Origin: Bacteroidota bacterium
Lineage (GTDB): Bacteria > Bacteroidota > Bacteroidia > NS11-12g > UBA9320
Direction of reading: 5' to 3'
NCBI GenBank assembly: GCA_016124755.1
Contig: WGNA01000025.1
Location: 1-51,225 of the forward strand
Length of the DNA stretch: 51,225 nt
Position 1 is the first letter of the stretch. Every line of letters begins with the position of its first letter. Made by a program: the position numbers and the translations under genes. Positions 8,671-17,003 of this stretch are shown here, one piece after another. The notes below the pieces were generated by a model. It saw nothing but the letters and a program-made list of their open reading frames with translations. It made no database searches and was not told the DNA's origin.

Positions 8671-9376
8671 TTAAATGCGGTAGCCTAATCCGGCGGTGAA
8701 GGAAGCGGTGGTTAATTGTTGCCGGAAAGATGTATATTTTTTTTGTCCGCCGGATAGAGTTTCCACATTATAAAAATCTGCGTAAGCCGGACAGATCTTA
8801 GAAGTGAAACTCAGAAAGAAGTGTTGGCGGATCCGTTTTATTATTCTCAGATGTAATTCTACACCGATTATACTTCCATATTTAGATTTAATGATAAATG
8901 TTTTTTTGATCATTAACACCATTTGCAATTCCACTTACGGTTGGGAGTTTGCTATTACTCAATATGGCTGCTATCATAAATCCGGGTTGCATGATCCAGG
9001 TTGTATCGCTGAATCGGATGTTGTAGTTAAGCCCTAATTTACTTCCCTGATTATTCCAGAAAGTTCCACGTGTTTCGTACGTATAGCCTGAGTCAATTTG
9101 TTCAGATGTACGGTCGAATGTAAAATGATCAAAACCCAATTTTTGTTCGAAATAATTGTACTCAACCATAACTTTTCTATATTTCAACAGGACTTGCAAA
9201 CAGAGCTCATTGCCTCTTTTTGCGAAACCGGATTCTTCATTTCCGATAACGCGACTTCCGTAATTTCCGATTGGCAAAACCAAACCCTTTGAAAATCCGA
9301 TCTGAACCGATTGTGATTTAATAAAAAAAGAAAATACAGCGAACTGGAGGAGGACTAAAAATAATCGGATGTACAT
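8671..9376 (-). pseudogene. Outer-membrane beta-barrel protein gene interrupted by a frameshift in an A7 run
   Basis: Two overlapping minus-strand frames make one protein. The first (9376 to 8888) starts with a signal peptide (MYIRLFLVLLQFAVFSFFIKSQS) and barrel strands (VQIGFSKGLVLPIGNYGS...SKLGLNYNIRFSDTTWIMQPGFMIAAIL) and ends abruptly after NGVNDQKNIYH. The second (to 8671) continues with KKTFIIKSKYGSIIGVELHLR and closes with the typical barrel end SFTAGLGYRI. The switch lies in the seven-A run at about 8905-8911 (ATCAAAAAAACAT on the coding strand). Removing one A gives a single 234-residue protein. This may be a true frameshift, a slippery site or a sequencing error in a homopolymer. 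The family is an opacity-type or porin-like barrel of unknown role. Confidence 0.8.
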
Positions 9377-9460
9377 TGTTTCGGGTTTGCTGAACGAACG
9401 AATAGGGAACGGGTTTCATTTTATCCGATTGAATGATTTTTAATCTCAGAAATACTGACG

Positions 9461-9512
9461 AAAGAGAATTAAGAAGAATTAAGAAGAATGAAAAGAATGA
9501 AAGGAATGAAAG
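9461..9512. repeat. Purine-rich GAATTAAGAA / GAAAAGAATG short tandem tract
   Basis: The sequence shows AAGAAGAATT units followed by GAAAAGAATG and GAAAGGAATG units of 9-10 bp. Similar GAAAAGAATG arrays occur at 39668-39705, 39998-40025 and 40184-40203, always near the hairpin repeats. No coding function is apparent. The surrounding gap 9377-9615 contains nothing else recognised. Confidence 0.6.
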
Positions 9513-9615
9513 GTTTCTCCACCTGATTAAACATAGAGTGCAGCTTTCTATCCGACTTGATTTTTTGCTTACTTTTTTATCAAGTAAAAAGTGATAAACG
9601 AGATTGTACATAGAT

Positions 9616-9768
9616 ATCCAACCGATTCATAAGCTTGGTTTATCGGTCCGGGGTTTGCGATGGCGGAGAGTTTTAGCACTAAGCTTCATTCGGAGAACTG
9701 AACTTCCAGCATGCACAAATGTGTCTGCGAAGCACGGAACCCCCGCTAATGCAAACCCCTTGTTAGCA
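9616..9768 (-). repeat. attC-like imperfect inverted repeat downstream of the 9773-10609 gene
   Basis: On the minus strand the order is TGCTAAC-AAGGGGTTTGC ... GCAAACCCC ... GGTTGGAT. The inner arms GGGGTTTGC (9650-9658) and GCAAACCCC (9751-9759) are perfectly complementary. The outer end GTTGGAT (9622-9616) fits the integron core consensus GTTRRRY, and its partner is the GCTAAC at 9762-9767. The gene at 9773 stops four bases before the element. Comparable elements occur at 30981, 32926 and 35291. The attC reading is an inference from shape and core sequence; no integrase is in the window. Confidence 0.45.
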
Positions 9769-9772
9769 GCCG

Positions 9773-10609
9773 TTATTTTTCCCGTTTTAGAAATAAAGTC
9801 CGTTTACCTTTTGTCCACATGCCAACTGTAATAAAGCCGTTCTTTCTTTTACTTAATTCTTCGTTTGATTTGTTATAAGTGTGAATTACCAAACTGTCAT
9901 TTGCAAATATGTTTACCTCGTTAACACCAATAGGAACTTCTAAATCCACTACTTTTCTTGTGCTACTAAATCCGTAAAGCGAAAGTTTTTTGTTTTTTAG
10001 TTCAGTCATAGGGATTTTGATAAAACTAGTCTGCCAGTCCGCATGATAAGATTTATTCGATGTCGTGTCTGTAAACCGAACGGTGAACCACTCCTGACGG
10101 TTGCCCCACCAGTCAAACCAACGGATATATAGAGTGTCCCTGTGATTTTCATTCTTTTTTGTTTCAATTCTTGGATTACATTCAGTCGTGTCAAAAGTCA
10201 AATAGATTTTCTGCTTATTTTCTTCAAATGTCCCTTGTCCATACCAATATTGTCCGTCATCAGTTCTAGTCCTTTGATTGAAAGTACCAGAGTTGTCTGA
10301 TTTGTTTTGTTTAATGAAAGTGTAATTATTCGAAAACATGGAAGCGTTAGCCTGTCTATAGGTAGTAGTGTCTTGTCCAAATAATTGTCCGACAGTCAAG
10401 AATAAAATTGTCAATATATACCCATCACGAACAGGTTTTTGCCAAAAACCTGTTCGTGATGGGTATAACATTATGATTCTAAGCATAAATATATTCTTAT
10501 TAATTTCAATAATAACAGAATATATAAACATTGTAACTCGACAACCAAAAACTTCGCAATATTTATCCCTTATGTTCAACATGTATTTACGGAAATTAAT
10601 CATTCGCAT
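9773..10609 (-). CDS. Exported protein of unknown function with a palindrome inserted before its signal sequence
   Basis: The C-terminal 200 residues look like an ordinary secreted globular domain rich in Trp, Tyr and Thr (QYWYGQGTF...IYLTFDTTECNPR...YIRWFDWWGNRQEWF...GFITVGMWTKGKRTLFLKR). No family is recognised. The hydrophobic core of the signal peptide is ILTILFLTVGQLFGQ (cleavage before DTT). Just before it, residues encoded by the 51-bp palindrome at 10417-10467 (YPSRTGFWQKPVRDGY) are read in frame. The annotated ATG at 10609 gives a long unusual N-terminus. ATGs at about 10486 (MLRIIML) and 10471 (MLYPSR) are more credible, and the pre-insertion start may have been lost. The gene is AT-rich and is followed by an attC-like element, so it resembles a mobile accessory gene. 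Confidence 0.6.
   Translation of the reverse strand: MRMINFRKYMLNIRDKYCEVFGCRVTMFIYSVIIEINKNIFMLRIIMLYPSRTGFWQKPVRDGYILTILFLTVGQLFGQDTTTYRQANASMFSNNYTFIKQNKSDNSGTFNQRTRTDDGQYWYGQGTFEENKQKIYLTFDTTECNPRIETKKNENHRDTLYIRWFDWWGNRQEWFTVRFTDTTSNKSYHADWQTSFIKIPMTELKNKKLSLYGFSSTRKVVDLEVPIGVNEVNIFANDSLVIHTYNKSNEELSKRKNGFITVGMWTKGKRTLFLKREK
10417..10467. repeat. 51-bp palindrome inside a coding sequence
   Basis: Two perfect 25-bp arms (TATACCCATCACGAACAGG... and its complement) flank a single central base at 10442. The element is translated in frame as YPSRTGFWQKPVRDGY just upstream of a signal peptide. An ACCTGTTCGT fragment like part of its arm recurs at about 7597-7608. Its core differs from the GTAGGGGTAAGGCA family but its architecture (perfect, about 50 bp) is the same. 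Confidence 0.9.
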
Positions 10610-10948
10610 GTGTCATACTACTTTTAATCGGAGTCACAACATGTGCAGTAAATGCCGTAGTACCTAAAATTAAGTAATTTAAAGAATTGTGTTTGTGGGA
10701 GTGTTTAAATATGCCTCAATAAAATTAATTCCTTGTGTCTGGGCTATAGCCACCCCTCCCCGGACGAAAGATACAAATGCATTTCATATCTTACACTACC
10801 GGATAATCATTTAAACACTTAACCCAGAGACCAACCAGTTTTGTAGTATTGATTCTTTTTGCTCGCCAAAGGATCGAAGCCCGAGTGGATTTCATTATAC
10901 GTTATTGCCTTTAACCGTTAAAACGGTATGCACTCAATTCTCGGTAAC
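10610..10948. other. Intergenic region without recognised genes
   Basis: AT-rich sequence between two minus-strand genes. The GTCACAACATGTGC stretch at 10633-10646 has some similarity to the GTACAAC ends of the attC-like elements, which would fit a boundary upstream of the 9773-10609 gene, but it is too weak to call. A patch at 10741-10770 is GC-richer (CCACCCCTCCCCGGACG). Nothing else is seen. Confidence 0.4.
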
Positions 10949-10982
10949 AAAAAAAATCCCACCTCAATTATTTTGAGTTGGG
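10949..10982 (-). terminator. Rho-independent terminator for the beta-barrel gene at 11047
   Basis: On the minus strand CCCAACTCAA-AATAA-TTGAGGTGGG forms a 10-bp stem with one mismatch and is followed by A and eight T residues. It lies about 65 bp after the stop codon of the gene at 11047-11694. Confidence 0.75.
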
Positions 10983-11046
10983 AAATATTTGGAAGAAGTG
11001 TAATGCTGAACTTAAATGATTTTTCCGGATTAAACCGATTTAATTA

Positions 11047-11694
11047 CTATAAATAGAAATTAAGCGTGAATCGAGTGTATGTAGGACGGAGATTAACCTT
11101 GTACGTTTCTGTTATGGTTGTGGTAACCGTTTGATTCGTGTTGGGATTGTAAAAATCCATGTCGTACATATCAGTAACATTGACGTGGGCGAATTGCAAA
11201 CCGAACTCACCACCGATGCTGAAATGCTCATCGAAAAAATATTCGCATCCATATCCGATCTGTAAACCCATTGCTTTGATATTTTTTAATGCGTCTTTGT
11301 ACTCATTATCGGCTTCTCCATTGGTTTCGCCTTTTCCGGTTACAATTGGCTTGGAAATAGAAAGGATGCCATACGAACTGATTTTTTCTTTTTTCATTAA
11401 AAAATATTTGGCTCCAAGTGTGGGCATCAAAAAGTTTAAAGAGTATTTGCTTTCATCGTTGTAATCTACAACCTGCCCACGGTCGGTATCATATCGTTCA
11501 CCGGACTCGGAATAACTCGCATTGCCTCCAATCATTTGTAAACCGATAAACGGAATTAACTTGTCATTTACCCGATAACCAAAAGCCGCACTGTTCAGTC
11601 CGATGCCGGGTGATACAAAAAAGGTCATTTGCGCATTAGAAGTTCCAACAATTGCAAACAAAAATGCGATGGTAATAGCTGTTTTTAATTTCAT
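11047..11694 (-). CDS. Outer-membrane beta-barrel protein
   Basis: A 215-residue protein with a standard signal peptide (MKLKTAITIAFLFAIVGTSNA, cleaved before QMTF). The mature chain is a run of amphipathic strands (FFVSPGIGLNSAAFGYRVNDKLIPFIGLQMIGG, LNFLMPTLGAKYFL, GLQIGYGCEYFFDEHFSIGGEFGLQF) and ends in RFTLNFYL, an aromatic-rich barrel terminus. It belongs to the broad outer-membrane beta-barrel group common in Bacteroidota; function not predictable. A terminator follows at 10949-10982. The upstream gap to hflX (11695-11884) holds no gene. Confidence 0.85.
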   Translation of the reverse strand: MKLKTAITIAFLFAIVGTSNAQMTFFVSPGIGLNSAAFGYRVNDKLIPFIGLQMIGGNASYSESGERYDTDRGQVVDYNDESKYSLNFLMPTLGAKYFLMKKEKISSYGILSISKPIVTGKGETNGEADNEYKDALKNIKAMGLQIGYGCEYFFDEHFSIGGEFGLQFAHVNVTDMYDMDFYNPNTNQTVTTTITETYKVNLRPTYTRFTLNFYL

Positions 11695-11884
11695 GATTTG
11701 AATTTTGATACGTGCAAATTATTAAATATTTCATAAATCGAATGATTTGCATTCACCGATGAGGAATTATTGGATTAAATTACTAGTGTTCGGGATGAAG
11801 GTATTCGCAAATCCTGAACTCATCCAAAGTGAGGAAGAGCTCCGCATCGGACAAGCTGCTGATAGCTTGTTATGAGGTCTAAGC

Positions 11885-13069
11885 TTAAACCTTCGCAGCC
11901 AGATCGTACAATTCTTTTCGGAGCATGCCGACGTCATCTTTATTATATGCCGAAATAAAAAAGCCGGGTGCATTTTCTTTTCCCATCCACATTTTCTGGA
12001 AATCGTCGAGATTGTATAGAGCCTGATCTTCGAAAATATCATCCGAAGTAGGCTCCGGATTGTATTGATCAATTTTATTAAAAATAACCATTGTTGGTTT
12101 GTCGCCCACACCAATTTCGGATAGTGTTTGCTTTACCACTTCCATTTGTTCTTCAAAATTGTAATGGGAAATATCCACAACATGCAGCAATAAATCCGCT
12201 TCTTTTATTTCGTCTAATGTCGATTTAAAACTTTCTACCAATTGATGCGGCAGCTTTCTGATAAAACCAACGGTATCAGAAATTAAGGTGATAATCGGCG
12301 GGAAATATCCTTCACCCTCTTTGGTGAGAACTAATTTTCGAACGGTGGAATCCAGCGTTGCAAATAATTTATTTTCAGCAAGAATATCTGCATTCGTGAG
12401 CGCATTCATGATGGTGGATTTGCCCACGTTGGTATATCCCACCAAAGCAATGCGTATTTCACCCTGACGACTTTTTCGCTGCGTAACACTTTGCTTATCG
12501 ATTTCTTCGAGCTTCTTTTTAAGCAAAGCGATTTTATCCCGGATTACCCGGCGGTCGGTTTCAATTTCTTTTTCACCCGGACCTTTCATCCCGATGCCAC
12601 CTCGTTGCTTTTCGAGGTGCGTCCACATTCGGGTGAGTCGCGGCAGAAGATATTCGCTTTGAGCCAGATCGACCTGAGTTCGGGCGCGTGCCGTTCGGGC
12701 ATTTCGGGCGAAGATGTCGAGAATGAGCGTGCTTCGGTCAACGATGCGCACGTTCAGGTATTTCTCAAGATTTCGAATTTGCGACGGAGAAAGTTCATCA
12801 TCGAAAATGGCCACATCAATTTCGTTGTCGGCGATGTAGTCGTGAATTTCCTGAAGCTTACCGGTTCCCACGTATGTAGTTGAATCCGGACTTTGTCTTC
12901 GCTGAATAAAAGTCTGTTTCACTTCCGCTCCGGCTGTTCGGGTAAGAAAAGCCAGTTCACCGATGTATTCGCGGGTTTGCCACTCGCTTTGTTCTCTTCG
13001 CTCAACGGCGACCAGAATGGCTTTTTCCGAAATTTTATCTGTTGTTACCTGAAAAGATGTTGGTTTCAA
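11885..13069 (-). CDS. hflX: Ribosome-associated GTPase HflX
   Basis: HflX binds GTP and the 50S subunit and splits stalled or hibernating 70S ribosomes. The N-terminal domain (VERREQ...GELAFLTRTAGAEVKQTFIQRR...YVGTGKLQEI) and the linker with ARTARARTQVDLAQSEYLLPRL and RGGIGMKGPGEKEIETDRR are characteristic. The G domain shows G1 GYTNVGKST, G3 DTVGFIRKLPHQL and G4 NKID. The frame is open to an ATG at 13165, but residues before LKPTSFQVTTDK do not resemble HflX and would overlap the divergent gene. TTG at 13069 giving about 394 residues is the likelier start. It is divergent from the exported protein at 13113 with only about 40 bp between the starts. Confidence 0.95.
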   Translation of the reverse strand: MKPTSFQVTTDKISEKAILVAVERREQSEWQTREYIGELAFLTRTAGAEVKQTFIQRRQSPDSTTYVGTGKLQEIHDYIADNEIDVAIFDDELSPSQIRNLEKYLNVRIVDRSTLILDIFARNARTARARTQVDLAQSEYLLPRLTRMWTHLEKQRGGIGMKGPGEKEIETDRRVIRDKIALLKKKLEEIDKQSVTQRKSRQGEIRIALVGYTNVGKSTIMNALTNADILAENKLFATLDSTVRKLVLTKEGEGYFPPIITLISDTVGFIRKLPHQLVESFKSTLDEIKEADLLLHVVDISHYNFEEQMEVVKQTLSEIGVGDKPTMVIFNKIDQYNPEPTSDDIFEDQALYNLDDFQKMWMGKENAPGFFISAYNKDDVGMLRKELYDLAAKV

Positions 13070-13112
13070 TATGTTTATATAATTTTTGCGAGAAGTGAAG
13101 GTTCTGTATCCG

Positions 13113-14600
13113 GTGGCAAAATTCAATAAAATCGCGGTTTTCTTTTTCGTCGTTCTGCTTTGCAATCTGTTTCAATTTGCTTCCGGGCAGAAAATGGAGT
13201 GGAGCAACACCCGAAAACTAAAGGGAAATGCGGTTTTTACCAGTGTGATCGGTGAGAATTCTCACGGCATATTTCTTCTTCGATACCGGAATAAATTTCT
13301 ATCCAAAAACATCATCATCGAGCGGTATCGCCATCAGATGGGACTGGCTTTAACGCGCAACATTGTATTGAAGAAAGCCAGACTTCTGCACATCGAATTA
13401 CAGGATGATCGTCTGCTTGTAATCAGTTCGAGGTTCAACCGCAAGGAAACACGCAATGAAGTAATGTATCAATGGTACACGATGGAAATCGAGCCGATCG
13501 GCGATCCCGAACTTTTGTTTCCGGCAGCACTTTCCGACTATTATGATAAAGGCGATTTCCGGGTGCGGATTTCGAACAACCGGAAGCGAATCTCCATTAC
13601 ACACACCGAAAAATCTGATGCAGGGAAGCGCATTCTGCAATCGTATATTTACGATGATTCATTAAAACTCATCCGACACAAATCGTGGGAAATAGAAATG
13701 CCGTACGACGTGTTTTATATGAGTGACATGATGATCGACAACGGCGGCAATCTGTATTATCTCGTGAATAACCGCGAGCAGACCCTTCGCCGGAATAACG
13801 AAATTCCTATTCAGTGGCAATTGTTCACTTATTCATTTAATAAGGATGCGTTGAACGATTTTGCCATGGCCGACAGCGGTGTTTCTCTGCTCGGACCTTC
13901 ATTTTCGTGGGACAGGTTTAAGAACAAGGTGAATATCACTGCTTTTTATACAGATAAAGATGTGCGGGACGTAACCGGTTTGTACAACTTCGTGATTTAT
14001 CCGGATTCGATAAATGGTGTTCAGGCGACTTACAATCAGTTTACCCCGGAGTTTAAAAATTATTTAACCGGAAACAACAACAGTTTTACGCTGGAAGAGG
14101 TGCGGAATTTTAAAATCATCGACGTGATTCCGAATAGCGACGGAGGTATTTCGATTGTAGCTGAGCGATCTTCCTTTACATACGAATCGGATGTTACGTA
14201 TGTGAACGGCGTTCCTCAAACCATGTCGAGGAACATTTACAATTACGAAGACGTGTTGGTAATGGCGATGGATCCGCAACTGAGAATACGATGGTTTCAT
14301 TTGGTAAATAAAAGTCAGAGTTCACTCAACGACGGCGGTTATTATTCATCCATAATTGTGGCAAATACGCGGTCGAAGATTTACATAATTTACAACGACC
14401 GGTTGCGTACGAATGGCGATGTGATTCAGTACACATTTACAACAGAAGGCGAGGTAACCCATAAAATTCTCATTCGATCTGATGAAGAATTTGTGTCGGT
14501 GATTCCGAGAGAGGCCTCACAGATCGCCTACAATAAATTATTATTGCCGGTGTCGAAAAACAAGAAGTTTGCGCTTCTGAAGCTTGAGTATCCGAATTGA
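13113..14600 (+). CDS. Exported protein of unknown function
   Basis: The GTG at 13113 gives a model signal peptide (VAKFNKIAVFFFVVLLCNLFQFASG, cleaved before QKM); a TTG at 13086 adds nine residues and is less likely. The mature protein of about 470 residues is beta-rich, with repeated strand-turn units (FLLRYRNKFLSKNIIIERYR, LYYLVNNREQTLRRNNEIP, IYIIYNDRLRTNGDVIQYTF). That would fit a propeller-like fold, but no family is recognised. It overlaps the downstream membrane-protein gene by four bases, so the two are probably one operon and may work together at the envelope. Confidence 0.75.
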   Translation: MAKFNKIAVFFFVVLLCNLFQFASGQKMEWSNTRKLKGNAVFTSVIGENSHGIFLLRYRNKFLSKNIIIERYRHQMGLALTRNIVLKKARLLHIELQDDRLLVISSRFNRKETRNEVMYQWYTMEIEPIGDPELLFPAALSDYYDKGDFRVRISNNRKRISITHTEKSDAGKRILQSYIYDDSLKLIRHKSWEIEMPYDVFYMSDMMIDNGGNLYYLVNNREQTLRRNNEIPIQWQLFTYSFNKDALNDFAMADSGVSLLGPSFSWDRFKNKVNITAFYTDKDVRDVTGLYNFVIYPDSINGVQATYNQFTPEFKNYLTGNNNSFTLEEVRNFKIIDVIPNSDGGISIVAERSSFTYESDVTYVNGVPQTMSRNIYNYEDVLVMAMDPQLRIRWFHLVNKSQSSLNDGGYYSSIIVANTRSKIYIIYNDRLRTNGDVIQYTFTTEGEVTHKILIRSDEEFVSVIPREASQIAYNKLLLPVSKNKKFALLKLEYPN

Positions 14601-15583
14601 TCCGCATAATTAACCGGGGAGGAATTTCCGCAATATTTCTGGCCATCTTGCTCGCGTGTGCAATGCAGGTGATGATGCAGTTTTACGTGATTCGCAATAC
14701 ACCGGATGGCTTTATTACCTGGGATTTGTTTATTACTAAAATTCATATTCCGCTGGTCGTTCATATCATCGGGGTTTTGTTGCTGCTGATCATTCAGGCG
14801 TTGTTTTTCGGAGGAATTCTCAACCGCAATCAGTTTTTTGAAGAGAGCACGATCTGGCCGGCAGTCTGTTTTATTATGTTCGGTGTAATTAATCCGGAAT
14901 TACTTTTTCGTCCGCACATTCTGTTTTTCAATTTCGGAATGCTGATGATTTACAGCCGGCTATTCCGGTTGAACGAAGAGGACATGACGAATTTTCAACT
15001 GTACCTCGACACGGCAACGATCTTTTCGTTTGCGGTGATTTGTTATCCGAACGGTGTATTTTTTCTTCCGTTGGTATTGCTCGTTCTGAACCAGTTTGCC
15101 TTTTTTGATGTGAACCGGTTGATGGCGTTCGTGCTGTCGTTAATAATGGTTTTGCTTCCGGCCTGGGTGATCACTTATTTGTTTATTTCCCCGGATTGGG
15201 CGCTCGACCGTTTTCGCCACATGACCGGATTTCACTGGTCGTTCAGCGGATTGTTTGATCCTGCCTTGTTGTATACGCTGTTAATTTTCGGCATCGCGCT
15301 CGTGCTGGTATTTCCTGCGGTTACACGTCAGCTTACGTTTATGCAGAACCAGAACCGGAAGATGATTTCCACGATGTATCTGCATCTGATTCTGGGTTTT
15401 CTGTTTGTGATTGTGCAACCGGATAAAGGTGCCGCGATCAATGTTCTGGCGATTCCGTTTTGTTTCCTTCTTTCCTTTGGTTTTGCATTTCTGCAAAGAA
15501 GATGGCTCGTGAATATTCTGTTGTTGATGATGATTTGTGCGTTGCTTACGGTGCAATGGGCTTATGTTCTGAAAATGATTTAG
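14597..15583 (+). CDS. Polytopic membrane protein, DUF6427-like
   Basis: A 328-residue integral membrane protein with about nine hydrophobic helices. The first, GISAIFLAILLACAMQVMM, is followed by a conserved-looking stretch INPELLFRPHILFFNFGMLMIYSRLFRLN. The last two are LHLILGFLFVIV and NILLLMMICALLTVQW. The overall pattern resembles the Bacteroidota DUF6427 family; role unknown. The start is a TTG that overlaps the upstream stop codon (TTGA at 14597-14600), implying translational coupling with the exported protein before it. Confidence 0.75.
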   Translation: MIRIINRGGISAIFLAILLACAMQVMMQFYVIRNTPDGFITWDLFITKIHIPLVVHIIGVLLLLIIQALFFGGILNRNQFFEESTIWPAVCFIMFGVINPELLFRPHILFFNFGMLMIYSRLFRLNEEDMTNFQLYLDTATIFSFAVICYPNGVFFLPLVLLVLNQFAFFDVNRLMAFVLSLIMVLLPAWVITYLFISPDWALDRFRHMTGFHWSFSGLFDPALLYTLLIFGIALVLVFPAVTRQLTFMQNQNRKMISTMYLHLILGFLFVIVQPDKGAAINVLAIPFCFLLSFGFAFLQRRWLVNILLLMMICALLTVQWAYVLKMI

Positions 15584-15613
15584 AGGATTTTAACCTGAAT
15601 CTGATCCCCCGAA

Positions 15614-15657
15614 CCTGTCGGTAGCGTCGCGCTACCGACAGGGACGCTACCGACAGG
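15614..15657. repeat. Perfect 13-bp-stem hairpin CCTGTCGGTAGCG plus a half copy
   Basis: CCTGTCGGTAGCG (15614-15626), loop TCG, and CGCTACCGACAGG (15630-15642) form a perfect stem. The right arm is repeated once more at 15645-15657. Related hairpins with the inner GTAGCG/CGCTAC core are at 3861-3891, 39710-39733, 40026-40049 and 40207-40230. It follows a gene, but no T-tract is present, so a simple terminator role is unlikely. Confidence 0.85.
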
Positions 15658-15676
15658 GACGTGATGTTATGTATTG

Positions 15677-15720
15677 GGTTATATGTAGGGGTAAGGCATG
15701 CCTTACCCCTACATATAACC
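15677..15720. repeat. 44-bp perfect palindrome (copy B of the GTAGGGGTAAGGCA family)
   Basis: The 28-bp core lies at 15685-15712 and the arms GGTTATAT / ATATAACC make a 44-bp perfect palindrome. With a one-base offset the symmetry continues a few bases further. The arm sequence is unrelated to those of copies A and C. Confidence 0.92.
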
Positions 15721-15739
15721 AATGCAAATCCGGGCGGAA

Positions 15740-15880
15740 ATTTTTCGGCGGACGGTCCGCCTACGCCAGTGGGCTTACGCTTGCGCTGAAACTTTCTCTT
15801 ACGCCGAAGCTTCAGCGAAGGCGCACAGCGTAGGAGCACGGCGGACGGTCCGCCTACGCTAAAGCTTCGGCGGACGAGGG
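15740..15880. repeat. GGCGGAC inverted-repeat family with GCTTCAGCGAAGG modules
   Basis: Two copies of the palindrome GGCGGAC-G-GTCCGCC (15747-15761 and 15842-15856) bracket GCTTACGCTTGCGC, TTTCTCTTACGCC and GCTTCAGCGAAGG modules. A third half, CGGCGGACG, ends near 15877. The same modules recur at 44742-44836 and 45118-45193, with shorter pieces at 3818, 7432, 16365 and 44955. Confidence 0.8.
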
Positions 15881-16415
15881 CTTAACGATTGAAGCGGTTA
15901 CGGAAGTCGTGCAAACGGTTGGCGGTAGCCAAACAAAAAAGCGACTGGGAGAAGCTCTTTTTGTTGGCAACACCGCCCCGTGCGCACGACTGGAGTTTGA
16001 GCGGAAAGCGTGTTAAAAGCCAAAAAGGAAAAACGAAAAATGAAAAGCGAAAAGTGAAAAGTGAAAAGCGAAAGGCGAAGATCCAATATCGATCCGCCGT
16101 CGCCTGTTGGCTTTGGAGGATGAAAACGAAAAACGAAAAAAGGAAAAACGATTCGAAGATGTCAGATTTACGATTTTAGATCGGTGGCGGAGTATTCTCC
16201 ATTATTGCCAATCGGCTCTGTTGGAGGATTAAACTGCAAGACTCTGCAGAGAACTTTGCGCGACTTTGCGGTTAAATATAAGCGTGATTGCAGAAGTACG
16301 ATTTCAGAAGTACGATTTACGATCTTGAAAACGAAAAGGGGAAGAACGAAGAACAATTCACCTACGCAATTGCTGTCGCAATCGCTTCGGCGGATGAATT
16401 ATTTTTCAAAAAGTT
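15881..16415. other. Gene-free region of repeat remnants upstream of frr
   Basis: It contains an imperfect inverted repeat (GGAAGTCGTGCAAACGG near 15902 against CCGTGCGCACGACTGGAG near 15975). Next come runs of AAAAACGAAAAATGAAAAG-type purine repeats (16018-16150). A copy of the GACTTTGCGGTTAAA repeat follows at 16225-16275 with GAAGTACGATTTAC, seen also at 44840-45070 and 50870-51225. Last is a CGCAATTGCTGTCGCAATCGCTTCGGCGGA piece at 16365-16395. Open frames here follow repeat sequence and show no protein signature. Confidence 0.65.
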
Positions 16416-16423
16416 TAGGTTTG
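16416..16423 (+). promoter_or_regulatory. Candidate -7 box for frr
   Basis: TAGGTTTG matches TAnnTTTG and lies 16 bases before the frr ATG. No convincing -33 TTG is found in the repeat-derived DNA upstream. Confidence 0.35.
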
Positions 16424-16439
16424 CAGGAAAGATTTTCAG

Positions 16440-17003
16440 ATGGATGAATCGTTGAAGCCGGTATTCACTGAGTTGAATGACGGAATGAAAAAGGCCATTG
16501 ATCACCTTAATTCGGAATTGGCCAAGGTGAGAGCAGGGAAAGCACACCCTTCGATGCTCGACGGAATAATGGTGGAGTATTACGGTTCTATGGTACCGTT
16601 GAATCAGGTGGGAAGTGTGAACACGCCTGACGCACGAACGATTGTAATTCAGCCGTGGGAGAAGAATATTCTTCGCGAAATCGAACGATCAATTATCAAT
16701 GGAAATCTGGGTTTTAATCCGCAGAACGACGGAGATATTATTATCATCAACATTCCGCCGTTGACTGAGGAACGTCGTAAATCGTTGGTGAAAACGATCA
16801 AAGGCGAAGCGGAAAATGCCAAAATCGTTTTGCGCAATATGCGTCGCGACAGCAATACTGAAATTAAAAGGCTTCAGAAAGACGGTTTGTCGGAAGACAT
16901 GGCGAAAGACGCCGAGGCTGATGTTCAGAAAATCATTGACGACTATTCCAAAAAGGTGGATGATCTGATTGCCGCCAAGGAAAAAGAAATCATGACGGTT
17001 TAA
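16440..17003 (+). CDS. frr: Ribosome recycling factor
   Basis: RRF acts with EF-G to split post-termination ribosomes for another round of initiation. The 187-residue length is normal. The family signature is present throughout: a long helix with LNSELAKVRAGKAHPSMLDGI, VEYYGSMVPLNQVGSV, the domain II strands ARTIVIQPWEK, the PPLTEERRKSLVK segment and the C-terminal helix ending in DDLIAAKEKEIMTV. It is usually adjacent to pyrH; here the upstream 850 bp is repeat DNA, so the pair has been separated. Its stop codon overlaps that of the convergent phosphatase gene by TTAA at 17000-17003. Confidence 0.97.
   Translation: MDESLKPVFTELNDGMKKAIDHLNSELAKVRAGKAHPSMLDGIMVEYYGSMVPLNQVGSVNTPDARTIVIQPWEKNILREIERSIINGNLGFNPQNDGDIIIINIPPLTEERRKSLVKTIKGEAENAKIVLRNMRRDSNTEIKRLQKDGLSEDMAKDAEADVQKIIDDYSKKVDDLIAAKEKEIMTV

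Noticed and set aside
15584-15660. Hairpin after the DUF6427-like gene as a rho-independent terminator
   Set aside because: The stem is strong but there is no following T-tract on either strand, and the same hairpin occurs away from gene ends.
15889-16179. 96-codon open frame upstream of frr
   Set aside because: Half of it is Lys/Arg-rich translation of AAAACGAAAAG purine repeats; no protein signature.
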